A stretch of 64,000 nucleotides of DNA from contig CBDCFD010000005.1 in the NCBI GenBank assembly GCA_965216155.1, forward strand, positions 558,001-622,000, written 5' to 3'. Position numbers and translations under genes: made by a program. Below are positions 60,371-64,000 of this stretch, piece by piece. Each line of letters opens with the position of its first letter. The stretch's first letter is position 1. The notes beneath the pieces were generated by a model, which was not told where the DNA came from, ran no database searches, and was given only the letters and a program-made list of their open reading frames with translations. Origin of the DNA: CATOSP01 sp965216155 (GTDB lineage: Bacteria > Chloroflexota > Dehalococcoidia > Lucifugimonadales > UBA3495).

Positions 60371-61390
60371 ATGACCGAGAATGCGCGTAACACCATGACT
60401 GACCAGCTTCAGCGGAGCATAGTCGCCCGCACTATTGGAGAGCAAGCAATACTTACAGTGATTGGTGGCGGGCCCGGCCAGAGAGGGCCGTGGCCTTATG
60501 TGACCGGCATCCCGAATCTTAATTTTGATATGGTGGGCCCCCCTCCCCAATATCTGTCAGTAGCCGCCTGGGCTGCTTGAACGGTGGTCACAGTGGTGGG
60601 CGTTGCCTACCGTGGCCGGATAGCGCTGGAGGACATCAGGGTAGATTTTGAGGTGGAGCCTATTGAGCTTCCCACCGGCATTGGGTTTGGCGTCAAGGAA
60701 TTGGTCACTTTGAAAGGCCAAATGTCAGAATTGGAGCGTACCCGCCTGCAGCGGGCTTCCCAATACTGTCCGGTGGGGCAGGCGCTCACCAAGGGCTCTA
60801 TTCAGTTCGAGGATGAGGTCGAATGGAGCTCAGGCGAAGTAGCGACGGCATCACCAATTCCGGAAAGCATCCTGCCCTTGGCGGGGGATATCGCCATGGT
60901 GCCCACCGGATCAGTGCACGGGCGGTACCTCCTCGATACGAAAGAATATGATGAGGACGGGGGAATGGCCCACGAAGGCGAGGTTAAGGTTGCCGTTGCC
61001 TGCGAAAATCTGACTCACTCAAGCCTTTGGACTGTCCTGGCCGGCCATAGCTCCGATGGATGGGTCCCGGGGCCTTTACCACTGTCCCAAGCGGCCTGGG
61101 CTGCGTCGTCTGCGGCTACTTTGAGCCAGTTGCTGCGCCAAGGAGACGAGGACGCCGGTAATATCAGCGTGGAGCTAGCAATGGCTGCCCGTGGCGGTAG
61201 GGGTCAGTCGCAGGACGACGCTGCCGCGGGGGTGGTTGGCCATCGCAGCGCGTTGCGCCGGGTAATCGTGCCTGGAAACCCGCGCACCACGCCGCTGGAG
61301 GTGGTTCAAGCTGCGCTTCAGCGTGACCCGATTACAATCGCCTACCGAAACGGGGGCGTGCTCCTGCATGATGAGGTAGTGGTAGAGTAG
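60371..61390 (+). CDS. OsmC-family protein with an in-frame TGA at the peroxidatic-cysteine position (candidate selenoprotein)
   Basis: ATG 60371 has a good GGAGG site 5-6 nt upstream. The frame reads 69 codons, TGA (60578-60580), then continues to 61390: 339 residues with the TGA decoded. Around it the sequence is PPQYLSVAAWAA-UGA-TVVTVVGVAYRGRIALEDIR, aligning with the OsmC helix that reads AxGGCTAxTVxxxAxRRGxxLEDV. The TGA therefore stands for the peroxidatic Cys (residue 70). The second OsmC Cys is kept in RASQYCPVGQALTKG (Cys133). The fold continues with GVKELVTLKGQMSELERTRL; a C-terminal extension of about 190 residues is unlike standard OsmC. A hairpin GGUGGGC-GUU-GCCUACC (60595-60611) begins 14 nt after the UGA, as in bacterial SECIS elements. 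The downstream GTG at 60584 has no ribosome site. OsmC proteins reduce organic hydroperoxides. Confidence 0.8.
60578..60580 (+). other. Candidate selenocysteine codon (UGA)
   Basis: In-frame TGA at the conserved first Cys of an OsmC domain, with the frame and family features intact on both sides. Confidence 0.75.
60581..60611 (+). promoter_or_regulatory. Candidate bacterial SECIS hairpin in the OsmC mRNA
   Basis: Seven base pairs (one G-U), GGTGGGC (60595-60601) with GCCTACC (60605-60611), close a GUU loop 21 nt after the UGA. Bacterial SECIS elements are short stem-loops in the coding region with a loop G-U about 16-25 nt after the UGA. Outer pairing ACGGT/ACCGT (60581-60585, 60608-60612) is possible as an alternative fold. 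Hand-folded only. Confidence 0.5.
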
Positions 61391-61584
61391 CGCAATTCGT
61401 GGGCCGCTCCGGGCTGTTATCTTGACCGGCTGAGCCATCTTGGGTTAGATTCAACGCCAGAATAGGCAGACGAAGCATAATCCCGTACAACACGCCGCCT
61501 CCGGATGTTGTGCCGCAAATTCCGGCCTGCCTGCTCATTAAGCATCAAGTCATCTTTGCAACTCGCTGATGGAGGAAAATCGCC

Positions 61585-62346
61585 ATGCCTTTCTACGAAA
61601 GAGGCCCCAACCGTATCTACTATGAAGAAGCCGGTTCGGGATTCCCCCTGCTGATCATTCCGGGTGGCGGACTTAATTCCACCGTGGCAGGCTTGCGGAG
61701 GTCCGGGCCATTCAACCCCATGGAGACCTACAAAGACGACTTCCGCTGTATAGCCGCCGACTTACGCAATGCCAATCTGGGCCAATCCAGTGGCCCACTG
61801 GAGATCGACCGCCCCTGGGATGCCCACTCTGATGACCAACTTGGGCTGATGGACCATCTCGGCATAAAGGAGTTCCTGGTCATGGGCTTCTGCATCGGCG
61901 GGCCACTGATCCACAACCTGCTCAGGCTGGCCCCGGAGCGCATTGTGGCGGCGGCGTTGATGCAACCCAGCGGGTTCAGACCGGAGACGCCGGATATTTT
62001 CTACCAGAACAATATAACGGGGTGGGGGCCGCCCCTTTGCGAGAAGCGTCCTGAAATCACGATGGATATGGTCCATGACTTCCTGACCAGTATGTACACC
62101 GACCGCGCCGACTTCGTTTTCACCGTTTCCCGGGATTTCGTGCGTGCTCTGCAGACACCACTGCTGATAGCGCCCGACGATGTGCCGGCGCACCCATACG
62201 AGTGCGCGATGGAGGTTGCCAACCTCGCCCCGAACTCCGAGGTGACTATTTATCCCTGGAAAGACTCGCAGGCGCACATCGACGAGGTCGTAGCCCACGC
62301 CCGGCGCTTCCTGAAGACCCATGAACCGGCAACCGCGACAGCCTAA
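61585..62346 (+). CDS. Alpha/beta hydrolase with cysteine nucleophile (paralogue 2)
   Basis: 253 residues, ATG at 61585 behind GGAGGAAAA. Close paralogue of the gene at 53191: YYEEAGSGFPLLIIPGGGLN, DDFRCIAADLRNANLGQSSG, DDQLGLMDHLGIKEFLVMGF. The nucleophile elbow is G-F-C-I-G (Cys103), and LLIAPDDVPAHPYECAMEVA provides acid and His candidates. It lies just after the candidate seleno-OsmC gene on the same strand. The two copies lie on either side of the transposon-rich segment, so they may derive from one duplicated by rearrangement. Confidence 0.85.
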   Translation: MPFYERGPNRIYYEEAGSGFPLLIIPGGGLNSTVAGLRRSGPFNPMETYKDDFRCIAADLRNANLGQSSGPLEIDRPWDAHSDDQLGLMDHLGIKEFLVMGFCIGGPLIHNLLRLAPERIVAAALMQPSGFRPETPDIFYQNNITGWGPPLCEKRPEITMDMVHDFLTSMYTDRADFVFTVSRDFVRALQTPLLIAPDDVPAHPYECAMEVANLAPNSEVTIYPWKDSQAHIDEVVAHARRFLKTHEPATATA

Positions 62347-62370
62347 CAGCTCCGCACCGCTAAATCTATT

Positions 62371-62426
62371 AAGGCCCCGCTGGCTTCCTTTCATCGCCGG
62401 GTGATGAATAGAAGTGGCGGGGCCTT
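62371..62426 (+). terminator. Long hairpin terminator after the second alpha/beta hydrolase
   Basis: AAGGCCCCGC (62371-62380) pairs with GCGGGGCCTT (62417-62426); an inner stem TTCATC/GATGAA closes the top of the hairpin. It starts 25 nt after the hydrolase stop. Confidence 0.6.
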
Positions 62427-62680
62427 CGAGTTTCGGCTGCCTGATCAGCTTCTAGTCCAGTTCACGGGTCCTGCTCAACAATGTGGCTTGAACTAAGCTG
62501 GCAGCATGTTAAGTTGGAGGGGGCGGATTGCCCACACCATGCCGGCCGCAGTGGTTGGACCGACGCGTATGGACAGGATAAGCGAGAGTTGATTGATGAC
62601 GTTGATTTTAATGTACGATGGCTGCGCAAGGGGCGTTAGAAAGTCGATTTTGACCAATCTCACAAAGAGCATTCACCCTC
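62427..62680. other. Intergenic region, no gene seen
   Basis: The only notable word is GCATGTTAAGTTGGAG (62504-62519), also seen as ATGTTAAGTTGAG at the right edge (63988-64000) and in part at 52732. These may be worn ends of a mobile element. Confidence 0.35.
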
Positions 62681-63037
62681 ATGGGCACGTTTACCGTACA
62701 GATCGCAGTGGGAGACCAGGATAGGCTCCGCTGGACCACGCTGGATGCCCTGGTTGACACCGGCGCGTCGATAACCTCAATACCTACATCGGCCCTTCGA
62801 GAGCTTGGTGTGGAGCCGGTGGCACAGGAGCCGTTCCGCTTCGGCCAAGGCGAGAGGCGAATGATGGAGATAGGTCGAATTTGGCTCAGAGTCGAGGAAA
62901 AGGAGATCCTTACGTTGGTCTTGTTCAACGAGGAGGCCACGCCGCCGCTGTTGGGAGCACTGGCCCTGGAGACGGCGTTCATGGGGGTTGACCCTGTTGC
63001 CCGGAAGCTGGTCCCGGTGGAGGGGTTGATGCTGTAG
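62681..63037 (+). CDS. Retropepsin-like aspartic protease-family protein
   Basis: 118 residues from an ATG at 62681 without an obvious ribosome binding site. DALVDTGASITSIPTSALRE carries the D-T-G-A catalytic motif of clan AA single-domain aspartyl proteases, and TPPLLGALALETAFMGVDPV the later hydrophobic-Gly strand. Such proteins are dimeric like retroviral proteases. In bacteria they are small, of unknown role, and common near toxin-antitoxin genes, as here. No membrane segment. Confidence 0.78.
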   Translation: MGTFTVQIAVGDQDRLRWTTLDALVDTGASITSIPTSALRELGVEPVAQEPFRFGQGERRMMEIGRIWLRVEEKEILTLVLFNEEATPPLLGALALETAFMGVDPVARKLVPVEGLML

Positions 63038-63099
63038 CCTCAGTCCAGGCAAGCCTGTAGCATCATGCGGGTCAACCCTGTGCAGGTAGAATAATTGCT

Positions 63100-63396
63100 A
63101 TGCAAATCTATTACTCGGCAAGCGAAGCCAGGGAAACATTCTCCGAAGTCCCGAAGTCCGTAAGCAGGGGCGACACGCTAATCGGCACCTGCCGGGGAGA
63201 ACCCATTGCCGAGATTCGGCCCATCCCCAAGGACAGCGGGGGGCCAAGTCCCAAGGAACCGGGCGGCATGGAAGCGCATTTGGAAGAACTACGACGCCGG
63301 GGGATTCTCAGACCAGCCAACGGGCCAAGGAAAGAGTTCAAGCCGGGGCCATACATACCCGGAGCGTTGGAACGCTTTCTCAAAGAACTCGGGTAG
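63100..63396 (+). CDS. Phd/YefM-type antitoxin
   Basis: 98 residues. The N terminus YYSASEARETFSEVPKSVSR and GDTLIGTCRGEPIAEIRPIP follow the Phd/YefM DNA-binding fold. The C-terminal half, LEELRRRGILRPANGPRKEF, is the usual toxin-wrapping tail (RRRGILRP is common in antitoxins paired with PIN toxins). The following PIN gene starts within its stop codon (TAGTG) but is broken, so this antitoxin is probably an orphan. Confidence 0.85.
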   Translation: MQIYYSASEARETFSEVPKSVSRGDTLIGTCRGEPIAEIRPIPKDSGGPSPKEPGGMEAHLEELRRRGILRPANGPRKEFKPGPYIPGALERFLKELG

Positions 63397-63782
63397 TGGA
63401 TACTGCCTACCTGGACACTTCTGCGCTGGTAGCTGTTGCCTTTAACCAACGTGGCGGCCCTGAAATGTCAAGGCGGATGAGCGGCTTTGACCGCCTGGTG
63501 TCATCGAACCTTCTTGAAGCAGAAGTGCGAGCCGCCTACGCCCGCGAGGGACGGACTTTTGATTCATAGTTCCTTGACGGGATCGAGTGGATCGACCCCG
63601 TAAGCCTGTTGTCCAACGAATTCGCCGCAACTCTGGCTGTCGGCTACCTGCGCGCCGCCGCCCTATGGCACATAGCCGTTGCTCTCTACGCCTTCGCCAG
63701 CCGGGTTGGCGAAATATCACCTTCCCTCACCCTGGACCACCGGCAGCAGACCGTAGCATCGGCGCTGGGCTTCCAGACCTGA
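63396..63782 (+). pseudogene. PIN-domain toxin with internal TAG and lost catalytic acid
   Basis: GTG at 63396 overlaps the antitoxin stop. Read through, it encodes DTAYLDTSALVAVAFN (first acid), SSNLLEAEVRAAYAREGR (Glu), a TAG at 63567-63569, then FLDGIEWIDPVSLLSNEFAA and GYLRAAALWHIAVALYAFAS with LTLDHRQQTVASALGFQT. In intact VapC-type toxins the third motif is GAxLWH or GADLWH with a catalytic Asp; here it is AAALWH. Both the nonsense codon and the missing Asp indicate an inactive toxin. Confidence 0.8.
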
Positions 63783-63786
63783 ACGC

Positions 63787-63986
63787 CTACTCTGAGGGGG
63801 CTTCCAAGTGCTGCAAGCTGCGCAGCACGTTCTCCAAACGCTCCTCCAGCACGTCGATATTCGCGGCGGCGTCTTCATAGCCGATGGACCAGCCTTTAAT
63901 GTTGGGGTGTGATATGGCTGTTGCTTTATAGTCTGCTGAGAACTGGTCGGCCCAACTCTCTAAGAGCCTGTCTACGATCTTTGCAA
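63787..63986 (-). CDS. Hypothetical protein, partial or truncated at its 5' end
   Basis: Ends at TAG 63787-63789. The frame reads IVDRLLESWADQFSADYKAT, AISHPNIKGWSIGYEDAAAN, IDVLEERLENVLRSLQHLEA. It is closed by a TAA near 63990 without a clear start codon, so the 5' end is missing or uses an unusual start. The ending is a helical heptad-like stretch. I do not recognise the family. Confidence 0.4.
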
Positions 63987-64000
63987 TATGTTAAGTTGAG

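Noticed and set aside
60584..61390. GTG at 60584 as the start of an independent OsmC gene
   Set aside because: There is no ribosome binding site, the start would remove the N-terminal OsmC half including the catalytic helix, and the 69 codons upstream are in the same frame with a good start.
63567..63569. TAG in the PIN gene as recoding
   Set aside because: The position is not conserved for any special residue and the catalytic Asp is also lost.

Overview
The window looks like a GC-rich (about 60%) free-living bacterium, most probably a Chloroflexota lineage of the SAR202/Dehalococcoidia type. This is inferred from gene content: luciferase-like flavin monooxygenases, acyl-CoA-dehydrogenase-like enzymes, SDR, enoyl-CoA hydratase and ThDP enzymes, a peptide-type ABC operon whose binding lipoprotein has a Lys/Glu/Val-rich neck, and several large Chloroflexi-like secreted or lipidated proteins. 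No rRNA, tRNA or CRISPR array was seen, so the taxonomy is only an inference.

Layout. 1-7 kb: start of a DNA methyltransferase running off the left edge, a Uma2 nuclease, a large FAD/Fe-S 2-hydroxyacid dehydrogenase, and two copies of a HEPN/nucleotidyltransferase toxin-antitoxin module whose antitoxin carries an N-terminal DUF2283 domain; the second HEPN gene is broken. 7-12 kb: SMP-30 lactonase divergent from an LLM flavin monooxygenase, then VOC, NIPSNAP and class V aminotransferase genes (a catabolic cluster), then an AlbA/RecG-like regulator. 12-16.6 kb: PaREP1-like protein, polysaccharide deacetylase, HigBA-type toxin-antitoxin pair, amidase. 16.6-23.2 kb: NAD-kinase-like protein, TauE permease, thioredoxin reductase, sugar epimerase, beta-hydroxyacid dehydrogenase, enoyl-CoA hydratase, lipoprotein cyclophilin. 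23.5-34 kb: membrane metallopeptidase, ImuB-like Y-family polymerase with a frameshifted DUF6504-like partner, then a secreted 1103-residue protein (seven PPC-like repeats, a cohesin, a dockerin) followed by a membrane-anchored single-cohesin protein, and a FEN-type exonuclease. 34-42.5 kb: beta-lactamase-like hydrolase, TagI-like glycosylase and a complete Dpp/Opp-type ABC operon. 42.7-53 kb: a three-gene cell-envelope operon (S49 peptidase, DUF4350-like protein, triple-repeat lipoprotein), SDR, acyl-CoA-dehydrogenase-like enzyme, TTC38-like TPR protein, redoxin, class III aminotransferase. 53-64 kb: alpha/beta hydrolases, a ThDP enzyme, OsmC, and a graveyard of IS3, IS66 and IS5 remnants, ending in a decayed Phd/PIN toxin-antitoxin pair.

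The most interesting signal is that two unrelated thiol-redox genes, a TlpA-like lipoprotein (50429-51079, minus) and an OsmC-family protein (60371-61390, plus), each contain a single in-frame TGA exactly where the redox-active cysteine of the family sits. In both, the second cysteine is retained, the start has a good Shine-Dalgarno site, and a small hairpin whose loop contains GU lies about 17-21 nt after the TGA. This suggests an organism that inserts selenocysteine, although the sel genes are not in this window. The second is a cellulosome-like cohesin/dockerin pair in two adjacent genes.

Several genes carry single-base frameshifts, two of them in short G/C homopolymers (6170-6175, 46187-46191). 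Some of these may be assembly errors rather than true pseudogenes.
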